Assembly: GCA_037447655.1 (NCBI GenBank)
Contig: JBBHKE010000694.1
Span: 1-16,688, forward strand
Length of the DNA stretch: 16,688 nt
Source of the DNA: Zygnema cylindricum
Lineage: Eukaryota; Streptophyta; Zygnematophyceae; Zygnematales; Zygnemataceae
Direction: 5' to 3'
Numbering within the stretch: position 1 is the stretch's first letter; each line of letters opens with the position of its first letter. Below, one piece after another: positions 1 to 8,177 of the stretch. The notes below the pieces were generated by a model. That model made no database searches and had not been told where the DNA came from. It worked only from the letters and a program-made list of their open reading frames with translations. Position numbers and translations under genes: made by a program.

Positions 1-31
<31 letters not shown>

Positions 32-479
32 AAAATGGTTGGTAAAAAAAAAAAAAAAAAAAAAAAGGGGGGGAAGAAAAAAAAATGGTTAGAAAAAAAA
101 AAAAAAAAAAAAAGGAAAAATATTTTCACTAGAAGGGATATTAATGTTTTCCTTTGATAATATAGTATTTCATTTTTGTTTTTGTTTTTTGTTTTGTTGT
201 TGGCTTTTATTTTTGTTTCTTTTATATTTTAGTCAACCCAAGTCAACCGCAAAATCTAATCCTCTAATAAGTCAACTTATAACTGAAATAAAAACAAAGT
301 CAACCCTAGTCAACTCAAAAGTCAACTCCCAAAATCTTCTCCCAAGAATAAAAAAAAAAAAGAAACCTCAAATTTTACAATTGAAAAAAAAAAAACAGAA
401 TTCCTTGATAGAAAAAAAAAAAAATCAAATTCCTTAATAAAAAAGATCCTAAACTTAGGGAAAAAAAATCCTCACTCAC
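1..479 (-). other. ABCC intron 9 (5' part only): poly-A/T and TTGAC repeats
   Basis: Starts at GTGAGT (479-474). The rest is AT-rich with long A runs, a degenerate AATGGTTRG-poly(A) unit near 34-96 and a cluster of GTCAAC words (TTGAC on the gene strand) at about 230-330. No acceptor with convincing MRP coding sequence is seen before the left edge. Confidence 0.6.
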
Positions 480-1517
480 CCGATTAAGGATTCTTCCTGA
501 GGGAGTTTCGTAAAAAAATTTCATCGATCCTTTTGAAATCGATTCGAGCATTTCCGTAAAATATTTTTGGGCCGTTTTTAAACCGCAATATGCGACTAAA
601 ACGGCACGGAAAGCGATAATGGAACAAGTCAACATAGAAAGGGCGGCGTATCCGGCCCAAAAATGAATAGGACGAAACGCAACGGAATGGAAAAACATAG
701 AAATTCCCGCTCCGTATCCCGTTCCGATTTCCATACCCATTTTCTTGTACCCAAGATTGACGTTTTTTCTCAACAAAAAATTTGAGATATTCCCGTTCAG
801 AAACGAGGAATTATTATAATTAGTACTACTATCATCTTGAAAATCAAAATCGGTTGTTTGAAGATTTTTTTTTTTTTGGAAAATCGTGAGAAAAGATGAC
901 TCGACTGCTTGTGAATAGGAGAAAAAGGAATAAGAAGTTAAATTAGAAAAAGACGAAGGAGAGGGAAAAGACGACAAATGAGAAAAAGACGAAGGAGAAG
1001 AAAAAGACAAAGGAGAAGTAAAAGACAAAGGAGAAGAAAAAGATGAAAGGGAAGAAAAAGACGAAGGAGGTGATGTGGCGGAAGCGAGCCACCAATCGGA
1101 CGCCAGCTGTAAAAACTGCCAAAAAAAAAGAAGAAAAAATAAAAGAATTACATGGAAACCTTTATATACTTTTGTCCCATAATCGAAATAAATTTTTAAT
1201 GACACTCGTCCTGTAGCTCGATCCTCGTCTTCTTGTGTCCCTATTGTACCTCTTTTTTCAAAAAAATCTTTGGAGATAATTTCGGGTCTACTTTCAACTT
1301 TTTCTTCTTCGATTTCGGAAATCGGAAAAAAATGAGTATCGGTTTTTTGAGAGGTTTTTTGGGCGGTTTTTTGGGTATATTTGGGGTGTAAGTTAACGGG
1401 TAAATTTGACGACCCGATGTCAGAAAAAAAGGGATCTTTTGAATTTTGAAACAAGATATTTTCTCGAATGAGTTCGTTTAAAGTTCCGGAATGTACAATT
1501 TTTCCGTTTTTCATATA
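480..1517 (-). CDS. ABCC exon 9: end of NBD1, linker, first part of TMD2
   Basis: Encodes residues 684-1029. YMKNGKIVHSGTLNELI closes NBD1. A linker rich in Thr, Gln and Lys leads to EDRATGRVSLKIYFDYGTK, the family entry to TMD2, then a strong helix and DWWLA. A long Ser/Phe/Pro low-complexity loop (about residues 831-889) and a further polar stretch follow, with sequons NLT, NSS and NIS, consistent with a glycosylated extracellular loop. The next helix leads to MKFFYETPSGRILNR. The donor is AATCGG|GTGAGT at 480/479. The loop is much longer than usual, but the frame is unbroken. Confidence 0.9.
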
Positions 1518-3065
1518 CTGCAAAAAAAAAAAAAAGAGAGGGAAAAGGGCAAAAAAAAAAAAGCAGGAAGACAAAAGTTAGAATTAAAAAATGCAAGTAA
1601 AAGGTGAAATAAAAAAAAAGAATCAAAAAATGTAAAAAAAAAAAAAACGAACTGAAAAAGCTGGGAAAAAAGAAAGAACGTCAAAATGTTGAGGAAAAGG
1701 ACAAAAAAAAAGAAACCTTCACAAAAAAGAAGAAAAGGACAAAAAAGGAAACTTCAAAATGTTGAAGAAAAGGACCAAAAAAATAAATGTCAAAATGTTG
1801 CGGAAAAGGACAAAAAGTAAAAAAAAACCTTCAAAAAAAAGAAGAAAAGGATAAAAAATGAAACATCAAAAATTTGAGGAAAAGGGACAAAAGAAGGGCA
1901 ATATTGAAATGCAGAGGAAAAAGACAAAAAACTGACCAAGATGACATCAGCTTCCTCCAAAAAAATTGGATTTTGTGTCACGACGACGAAAGTTTTTTTG
2001 TGTAACCGAACCAATTTGAGGAATTCCTGAAAAATATATATTACAAAAAAAAACAACAACAACAACAACAGTTTAAAAGAAATTAGTCAAGGCTTTAAAA
2101 AAAAAAAAAAAAACGAAGGACAAGTTTTAGACTGTGCCAAAAAAATAAAGAAAAAAAAGGGGTTTCTCAAACAAAAAAATGGTAAACGTATAATACTGAG
2201 GGGGAAAAAAAATAAAAAAAAAAAAAAAAACATAATTCTGAAAAAAAAAAAAAATACACGAGGAAGGTACTGTACCTCCACCAAATGCTTTGTTGTAACA
2301 AAATCTAAACCCTTTAAATTTTAAAAAATTTAACGGAAAAAAACAAGAAAAAAATATAGAGAGATGGTGGAGGGGAGGGAGAGGGAGGGAAGAGAAAAAA
2401 ATACACCTCCGCCAAATCTTTTGGCGTAAGAGAAATTAACCCCTTAAACATTTTTAAAGAGGTGATGGAGAAATATAATGAAAAAAAAGGGCGTGGACGG
2501 GAGAGGGGGACGGGAGGAAGTGGGAGAGGTGGGGAGGGAGAGGGAGAGGAAGAGAGGGAGAGGGAGAGGAGGGGAGGGAGAGGGAGAGAGAAAATAAAAG
2601 TACCTCCACTAAATGTTTTGTGGTAAGAGAATCTAATCCTTTAAAAGGTTTGTCGAAAAAATAAAAATCGCAATTTTCATAAAGGGACCGAGCGATATGA
2701 ATTCTTTGTTTTTGTCCTCCACTCAGAGAAAACCCATTTTCTCCCACATTTGTCAAATCTTTAAAACATAAAGAATCGAAATCGTCCAATAAGGCGCAAG
2801 TGTTTATCGCGAAATAAAAATTTTCCTCTGAAAACTTTCGATTTAAAACGATATTTTCTCGAATCGAAGATGAAAGGAGCCACGGGGTTTGGGAAGCATA
2901 AGAAAAACTCCCAGAAATTAAAAACTGTCAAAAAAAAAAACAATGTAAAATAATGAATTGTTAAATAAAGAAAAAAAAGGGACAAAAAAAAAAATGAGGT
3001 GGGACGGAGCCATGGGTTTTGAGAAGCGTGAGAAAAGCTTCCAGAAGTTGAAACTTGTCAGAAAA

Positions 3066-3119
<54 letters not shown>

Positions 3120-6100
3120 TTTTTTTTTTTTCTTTTTTTTTTTTCGTTACCTTTCCAGAAACACATCTCATTTCCCCCGAAAGCGCTTCCAGAAGACTCG
3201 ATTTCCCACCCCCATTTTCTCCACAAATCACTATTAATTGACCTTCTTTTATTTCGAGGGTCACATCACACAACATTTTCTCTCCCTCTCCTCCTCCCAT
3301 TCCCTCTCCCTCTCCCTCTCCCTCTCCCCTTGAATCCCACGAAAAGCACGCTCTTTCCAAAGTGATTTTCTTTTCCGATAAAATATTTTCCGAAGGATTC
3401 GACGAGTTTTTGTCCTCAACTGACGAAATTTTGGCATTTTTTTCGTCTTTTTGTAATAATTGGTGGTTTTTGAGAACCGGAATTTCCGGTTCGTCCAGAA
3501 ACGACGAAAGTCGGTGGAGAGAGACGAGAGCCATAGTGAGAGAAGTGATGACCTGGCAAAAAAAAAAATAAGGAGAAAAAAAAAGTGTAGAAAAGGGAAA
3601 TAATTAATTAAAAAAAAAAAAAAAAAAACAGAGGTTTATTTTAAGAGTGATTCACTTTCGTTGAATTAAATCTATTTAAATCCCAGTGATCTCCACATTT
3701 CTAAAAAAAAAAAAAGGGGGGGATGAAGGAACATTTTATTTAAAAAAAGCACCCAGAAAGTTTGGGAGAGAGGGAGAGAGATTTCATAAATTGAAGAAAC
3801 CCTTCAAGAAAAAAAAGAGATCTACGACAACGCACAAACCGAAAAATAGAAAGAGGACAGAGAAGAAAGGAGAGAGAGAGAGAGAGAAAGAGAAAAAGAG
3901 AGAAACCTCAGCAAAAGAGAGAAACAGAGAGAAAGAGAGAGACCAACCAAACCCAAAACCTAAAACTTAAACCCAAGAATAACCCTTTAAAAAAAAAAAA
4001 AAAAAAAAAGAGAAAAATCCTCACCCCCGGAAAGCTCCTGAGTGGTTCCTTCAAAACCCGAAAAGTTGCGACGGTGGTCAACGTCCTTGCGGGAGAAAAG
4101 TCAACGCCTAATAAGACAAAAGCTCCAAAAGTCAACACTCCCACGGAGGCTGGAGTCAACCACACTAAAACTTGTTGACCGGCCGCCAGCTGAACCCACC
4201 GACCACAAAAAGACAATTCTTCGTCCCGGATTTGAGCCACCTGGCGCTCCCAGAAAATGCCAAAATTACGGATTTTCATTTCGGAATTTCATTTCGGATC
4301 TTAATTTCAGATTTCAATTTTGGATTTTAATTTTGGATTTTGATTTTGGATAATCATTTTGGATTTTAATCGGAATTTAATTTCGGATTTTAATTTCGGA
4401 TTTTGATTTTGGATAATCATTTCGGATTTATTTTCGGATTTTTACTATGGATTTTTAATTTCGGATTTTGATTTCGGTTTTTGATTCCGGATTTTAATTT
4501 CGGATTTCAATTTCGGATTCGAATTTCAGATTCTAAGTTTGGATTTTAATTTTGGATGGTTTTTTCGGATTTCAATTTAGGATTTTAATTTCGAATCTTA
4601 ATGCCGGATTTCAATTTCAAATTACAATTTTGTATTTTAATTTCGGATTTTCATTTTGGATTTTGATTTCGGATTGATTTAAGATAATAATTTCGGATTT
4701 TAATTTCGGATTTTAATTTTGGATTTTAATTTTGGATTTAAATTTGGGATTTTTATTTCGAATTGATTTCGGATAATTATTTCGGATTTTAATTTCGGAT
4801 TTTAATTTCGGATTTTGATTTTTGATTTTGATTTCGGATTTTAATTTTGGATTTCCATTTTGGATATTAATTTCGGATTTTAATTTCGGATTCTAAGTTT
4901 AGATTTTGATTTTGAATTTTGATTTTGGAATTTAGGTTTCGGATTTTAATTTTGGATTCTAATTTCGGAGTTGATTCTCAATTGTTATTTCGGATTTTAA
5001 TTTTGCATTTAATTTTGGATTTTTCCATTTGTATTATATTTTCGGAAATTAATTTTGAATTCAATCTTAGATTTTAATTTTAGATTTTGACCGAAAAAAT
5101 GGCCAGTGTTGGGGTTTAAAGGTCAACACAAAAATTCCCGCGATAAAACCCCATTTAAACGTTTTAGCCTCCATTACTAAAATTAAAACCAGTCTCCACC
5201 TTTTGTTTTTGTTTTTTATTCGTATCACCTGAGCTCATAAAATACATTTAAATGCCAAACACCAAAAAATTTCAGCGACGAAACCTTGTTTAAACTTTGT
5301 TTTGCTGACCTGACGCTCCTAAAATATATTTAAACACCAAACAAACAAAAAGTTTCATTAAAAAAACCTTGTTTAAACGTTTTTTGCTGACCTGGCGCTC
5401 CCAGAAATTGCCAAAATTTTGGATTTTGACCGAAAGCATGCTGCGCAGCCATTGGCCAGTGGTTTCAACTCTTTTGTCTTTTAGTGCCATAAATGCAGAG
5501 TTGCTCTGACGCTGCCAGCTGGCGAGGCGGTACGAGACAAGAAAAAGTACGCACATGGAGACGAGGCCGGGGATCATCGCGATGCCCACTACCTGACAAA
5601 AAAAAAGGGGGGGGGGTGGGCGGGGATTGGGGATGTAGGGAACACTAATCTACGAAGGGTGGCCTGATTTTTGGAATCTTATAATATAACCACTATCTAT
5701 TATTGTGATACATATACATAATCATAAAGAAAAAAAAAAAAAAATATATAATCTTATAAAACCAATTTACATATCGACCATATACACAATTTACTCATAT
5801 AAAATAAAACATATAAATAATAATATACTTATTAAAAAAACACATATAGTATGCATACATGTATTATATATATCTACCTACATATATATATAGAGATGTG
5901 TATATATAGATATAGATATGTATATATAGATGTGTATGTATAGATATGTATAGATAGATATGTATATATAGATACAATTATACAAAATTTCAATACAATC
6001 ACCGAAAAAATAATAATGAAAGATATATACATATATTATTCATACATATATACCCCCTTTTTTTTACCTGAAGTAAAATCCACATGGCAATTAGGGTTTG

Positions 6101-8075
6101 GAGGGGGACCCCCCAAAGTTGATGGAGGACACTCGCTATCTCTCCCACTCGAGAACAATCCACTATCTCCCCCCCTCTCCCTCCCCCCCTCCCCTCAAGA
6201 AAAATCTCCATTTAGAAACTGCCGAGAAAAATCTCGTACAAAATATTTCATTAAAAAAAAAATACTTTTTTTTTTAGCATGCATATATTGTTTATTTTTT
6301 TTATTTATTAATTAATAATTTCTCACTTGCCATATGATTCGCCTTTTTTCTTTTTTTTTTTAACAATTATTTTTCACCTGCCATATAATCCCCAATTATT
6401 TATTTATTTAATTAATTAATCATTCTCACCTGCCATGTGCTTCGCATTTATTTTCTTAATTTTTATTTGTTTATTATTATCGTTTTTTAGATTTTTATTT
6501 TTTTTAATTCATTATTTCTGACCTGCCATATGATTCGCATTTTTTTATTTTATTTATTTATTCATTTTTATTTTTACCTATTTATTTCTTTATTCATTTT
6601 TATTTTTATCTATTTATTTATTTATTCATTTTTTTTTAATTAATTATTTCTCACATGCCATGTGATTCGCCTTTTTTTTTTAATTAATTTTATTTATTAT
6701 TCTTATTATTATTGTTTTTTAAACTGATTATTTATCACCTGCCATATGATTCACCATTTTTTTCTTTTACTTATTTAATTAATCATTTCTCACCTGCCAT
6801 ATGATTCGCATTCATTAATTTATTATTTTATTTATTCTTTCATCTATTTATTTAAATTAATGATTCCTCACCTGCCATATAATTGGCCAATTCTCCCATA
6901 GTTTGACCCCTTTGTACCCCTTTTTTGGAAATTTTTAAAGTTTTTTTAAAAACTGCCCCACTTAAAGCGGCAGTTGCCCGAATTCCCAAAAAAGATATTT
7001 GAAAATTAAAATGTTGTCGAAAAAAAGCCTCGAAAATTTTGACCACCAAAAGAGAAAACGCCAAAAAATATCCCTCGTACGATTTTTTTGTTTCGTTGTT
7101 ATTATTATTTATTTTTATTTTTCCTTTTTTTTCTTCTTCCTCGGTCGCAAAATTTACAAGTTTTCGGAGAATTATGGGACCCATGTACATCAAAATGGAA
7201 GTAAATCCCAAAAGAATTCCGGTTACTGTGAAAAAAAATATGTATATTTATAAATAAATATAGTTAGGAATCCCAAAAAATTACAGTTCCTGTTAAAAGA
7301 AAAAAAACAATGATGATAAAAAAACCCAAAAAAATTGCGGATCCTGAAAAAATAAAAATAATAATAATGATAAATAAAACAAAAATTATGAATTTTTGTT
7401 GAAAAATAATGAACTGAATCCCAACAGGGTTCAAGTTTCTGAAAAAATAAAAAAAAAGGCGGGGGGAGGAATTTCAAAGAATAACTATGAAGGCTTTTGA
7501 GGATTTTACTTGAAAAAAAATTAAGATTGGATGAAAAAAAAAAAAAAGAAACAAAGAGAAATAAAAAGGAAACAAAGAAGGGAAAAGAACTAAAAACAAA
7601 GGTGAAAAAAATACAAGTACAAAAAAAAAGAGAAAGAAAAGCACAAGTAAAAAAATAAGTAGAAATAAAAGAAAAAAAATGAGGGGGTTATAATAATTTA
7701 CATACCGAGAAACGGTCGCCAAAAAGTTTTACAAAGTGTCCAAAGTAATTTTTTTCTCCCTTTCAGATGCGAGCGACCCGATTGGTCGAAATTTTTTTGA
7801 AAAATAGTAAATTGGTGGTAAGAATTTTGTGAGGGTTTTAAAGGGGGTATAAAATTTGGAGATAAAGGCCCTTTTTTGGATTCTTTTATTAAAGGAGAAA
7901 CCCAAGAAAAAATAAATTGGTCGAAAAATCGACCTTTCTTTTGATAATCATTTTCATTTGATAAAATATTTTCATTTCCTGAAAAAACATTTTCATTTTG
8001 TGGAAAAAAATCATTTTGTGAAACATTTGCGTTTGATTCAAGGAGAGGTTCGGTTATCGAAGAATTTGAAGACAT
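480..8075 (-). CDS. ABCC/MRP-type ABC transporter, 5' two thirds of the gene (9 exons, 1029 codons)
   Basis: ABCC proteins are ATP-driven exporters of organic anions and conjugates in plasma or vacuolar membranes. This copy appears to lack the extra N-terminal TMD0, so it is a short MRP. Joining nine exons at GT-AG sites keeps one open frame of 3087 nt. Order: L0-like N-terminus (residues 1-123), TMD1 (about 124-440), NBD1 (about 475-690), linker (about 700-785), then the first helices of TMD2 (about 800-1029). NBD1 has Walker A GENGGGKSS (523-531), a Q-loop Gln at 558, LSGGQ at 613-617, Walker B Asp at 637 and a GLD D-loop. TMD2 carries the family motif ETPSGRILNR at its last exon end. The gene runs off the left edge before NBD2. 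The specific orthologue and substrate cannot be named. Intron phases are 1 for introns 1-2 and 0 afterwards. Confidence 0.9.
1518..1936 (-). repeat. ABCC intron 8: degenerate ~48 bp tandem repeats
   Basis: Between about 1555 and 1930, units with the plus-strand core caaaatgttgaggaaaagg, then acaaaaaa, recur with drift. The repeats stop at the donor. One copy near 1850-1870 resembles the exon-8 end (GATGT..CAT on the gene strand), so the seed may be the junction, but this alignment is weak. Confidence 0.55.
1937..2026 (-). CDS. ABCC exon 8: NBD1 C-terminal strand and H-loop region
   Basis: Encodes residues 654-683: EFLKLVRLHKKTFVVVTQNP then IFLEEADVIL. The position normally held by the switch His ('VTH') is Gln 671. 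The acceptor is TTTTTCAG|GAATTC and the donor ATCTTG|GTCAGT. At 90 nt it is in phase 0 at both ends and bridges GLDSLTTKHLVE to YMKNGKIVHSG, as in other MRPs. Confidence 0.88.
2027..2603 (-). repeat. ABCC intron 7 with two extra copies of the exon-7 donor junction
   Basis: The junction CATTTAGTGGAG|GTAC (2604/2603) recurs as GATTTGGCGGAG|GTGT at 2407/2406 and CATTTGGTGGAG|GTAC at 2276/2275. Similarity extends about 35-40 bases into the exon side. Both extra copies keep a GT. Purine-rich GGGAGA runs fill 2490-2590, and A/T runs fill the rest. Confidence 0.8.
2604..2924 (-). CDS. ABCC exon 7: NBD1 Q-loop, signature and Walker B
   Basis: Encodes residues 547-653. It shows SYASQTPWLLSSSIRENI (Q-loop), a helical subdomain, NGFSLSGGQKQRIHIARSLY (ABC signature), CDFYFFDKPF (Walker B) and GLDS (D-loop). 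The residue after the Walker B Asp is Lys (638), where active sites have Glu and most MRP NBD1s have Asp. The acceptor is TTTTGACAG|TTTTT and the donor GTGGAG|GTACTT. Both ends of this exon have partial copies in the adjoining introns. Confidence 0.92.
2925..3150 (-). repeat. ABCC intron 6 with a second copy of the exon-7 start
   Basis: Positions about 3002-3058 match the acceptor and first ~55 bases of exon 7 (2870-2930) at roughly 75% by eye. In the aligned frame it reads TSGSFSHASQNPWL against ISGSFSYASQTPWL in the exon. The copy has one base fewer after its AG, so splicing to it would shift the frame. A (GA)n microsatellite at 3071-3116 sits between it and the donor. Confidence 0.8.
3151..3552 (-). 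CDS. ABCC exon 6: end of TMD1 and NBD1 Walker A
   Basis: Encodes residues 413-546. It starts VITSLTMALVSLHRLSSFL, the usual MRP transition into NBD1, followed by a polar linker. The NBD begins at ITLERACFSWDS, with a possible A-loop Trp at 484, then DVTLEIKEGQLIVICGENGG and KSS (Walker A, positions 3222-3196). A (Gly-Glu)n/Gly-rich insert at residues 488-504 is encoded by an interrupted GGGAGA repeat and interrupts the strand pair before Walker A. The donor is GGAAAG|GTAACG. Confidence 0.9.
3553..4024 (-). repeat. ABCC intron 5: purine-rich microsatellites
   Basis: Holds GAGAG runs (about 3870-3945), AAACCC-like runs (3943-3990) and poly-A. A short stretch near 3746-3766 (cacccagaaagtttgggag) loosely resembles the exon-5 donor region (cacccccggaaagctcctgag) and may be a decayed copy. 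I do not count it as secure. Confidence 0.5.
4025..4240 (-). CDS. ABCC exon 5: TMD1 helix 5 and start of helix 6
   Basis: Encodes residues 341-412, beginning VAQIRDEELSF directly after the exon-4 text FWERQ, then a hydrophobic helix (QQVLVWLTPASVGVLTFGAF) and TVATFRVLKEPLRSFPG. This matches the MRP 'F..L..PL..LP' segment before NBD1. The acceptor is GCGCCAG|GTGGCT, whose 5' flank is itself a copy of the exon-4 end. The donor is CCGGGG|GTGAGG. The coding sequence holds several TTGAC words. Confidence 0.9.
4262..5082 (-). repeat. ABCC intron 4 minisatellite, 13-16 bp units (plus strand ggattttaatttc)
   Basis: About 820 bases of imperfect units ggattttaatttc/ggattttgatttc with many variants. 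The array lies between sequence matching the two halves of the exon-4 segment: aaaattacggatttt at its left and gattttgaccgaaa at its right. Exon 4 has these fused as aaaattttggattttgaccg. The unit therefore appears to have grown from coding sequence. Confidence 0.85.
5083..5391 (-). repeat. ABCC intron 4 donor-proximal ~85 bp units carrying extra exon-4 donor junctions
   Basis: The true junction GGAGCGCCAG|GTCAGC (5392/5391) recurs as GGAGCGTCAG|GTCAGC (5310/5309), TGAGCTCAG|GTGATA (5229/5228) and a decayed form near 5168 without GT. The units also share the plus-strand words aaaccttgtttaaac and atttaaacaccaaac. Positions 5083-5108 match exon 4 again (gattttgaccgaaa and tggccagtg). Confidence 0.8.
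5392..5592 (-). CDS. ABCC exon 4: TMD1 helix 4 and cytosolic loop
   Basis: Encodes residues 274-340: a hydrophobic helix (GIAMIPGLVSMCVLFLVSY), then a charged loop with LKDKRVETTGQWLRSML and the end KIQNFGNFWERQ. It corresponds to the MRP 'KDxRVKxxxEILxGIRVLKxYAWE' region. The acceptor is TTGTCAG|GTAGTG and the donor GCGCCAG|GTCAGC. Its last ~75 bases recur at the far end of intron 4. Confidence 0.9.
5593..6067 (-). repeat. ABCC intron 3: AT-rich with a TATAGATATG-type repeat
   Basis: Positions about 5845-5980 hold imperfect tatatagatatgta units; the rest is AT-rich, with a C/G-run tract beside the acceptor (5598-5625). No secure copy of either exon edge is seen. Both exon boundaries read CAG|GT. 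Confidence 0.7.
6068..6162 (-). CDS. ABCC exon 3: coupling region and TM helix 3
   Basis: Encodes residues 242-273, read as VDCSRVGEIASVLHQLWGVP and onward into a hydrophobic helix. This aligns with the MRP segment that follows the 'NxMSVD' motif of TMD1. The acceptor GGAGATAG|TG lies in a purine-rich tract (CT-rich on the plus strand), so it lacks a normal pyrimidine tract. The donor is CTTCAG|GTAAAA. It is short at 95 nt but needed for frame and for the family alignment. Confidence 0.8.
6163..6871 (-). repeat. ABCC intron 2: array of seven extra copies of the exon-2 donor junction
   Basis: On the gene strand the unit reads GCGAATCATATGGCAG|GTGA, then GAAATAATTAATT. Junctions lie at 6794/6793, 6739/6738, 6655/6654, 6523/6522, 6430/6429, 6378/6377 and 6327/6326, downstream of the real one at 6872/6871. 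All seven keep a GT. Units are 51-132 bp apart, separated by TTTA/ATTA-rich sequence. A CT-rich tract precedes the acceptor. Confidence 0.9.
6872..7225 (-). CDS. ABCC exon 2: TMD1 helices 1-2
   Basis: Encodes residues 124-241. The acceptor is TTCACAG|TAACC; the split codon from exon 1 gives Val. A hydrophobic helix follows at once, then a loop with EEEEKK, an NNNNN run and an N-x-T sequon, consistent with an extracellular loop. A second helix and the family-typical cytosolic stretch ISFLGIRATAALSGAVFKKT follow. The exon ends in ELANYMA with donor GGCAG|GTGAGG. This donor junction is the one repeated through intron 2. Confidence 0.9.
7226..7705 (-). repeat. ABCC intron 1 with three extra copies of the exon-2 acceptor and exon start
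   Basis: The true junction CACAG|TAACCGGAATTC is echoed by AACAG|GAACTGTAATTT (AG at 7291-7290), TTCAG|GATCCGCAATTT (7345-7344) and TTCAG|AAACTTGAACCC (7440-7439). Each is followed by TTGGG as in the exon (TTTTGGGATT). The upstream part, 7450-7700, is purine-rich without clear copies. Confidence 0.75.
7706..8075 (-). CDS. ABCC exon 1: start codon, N-terminus and L0 region
   Basis: Encodes residues 1-123 plus one base (phase 1). I chose the ATG at 8075 because its context is AACAAAATGTC and the protein from here on looks like an ABCC N-terminus. The upstream in-frame extension would translate a CT microsatellite. The text FFDQFIFSWVSPLI, followed by a charged stretch, matches the elbow/L0 segment before TMD1. 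Residues 20-50 are rich in Asn and Glu. The donor is CTCG|GTATGT at 7706/7705. Confidence 0.85.
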
Positions 8076-8132
8076 TTTGTTTTTTTTTTCCTCCAAAAAT
8101 TTGGGCGGGCAAAAAAAAAATGAGAGAGGGAG

Positions 8133-8177
<45 letters not shown>

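Noticed and set aside
3002-3058. Alternative, mutually exclusive exon
   Set aside because: Its AG leaves the frame shifted by one base relative to exon 6, and no usable donor follows; treated as a ghost duplicate.
6322-6890. Evenly repeated units resembling a CRISPR array
   Set aside because: Units are ~20 bp, unevenly spaced, separated by A/T simple sequence, lie in a eukaryotic intron and match the adjoining exon end.
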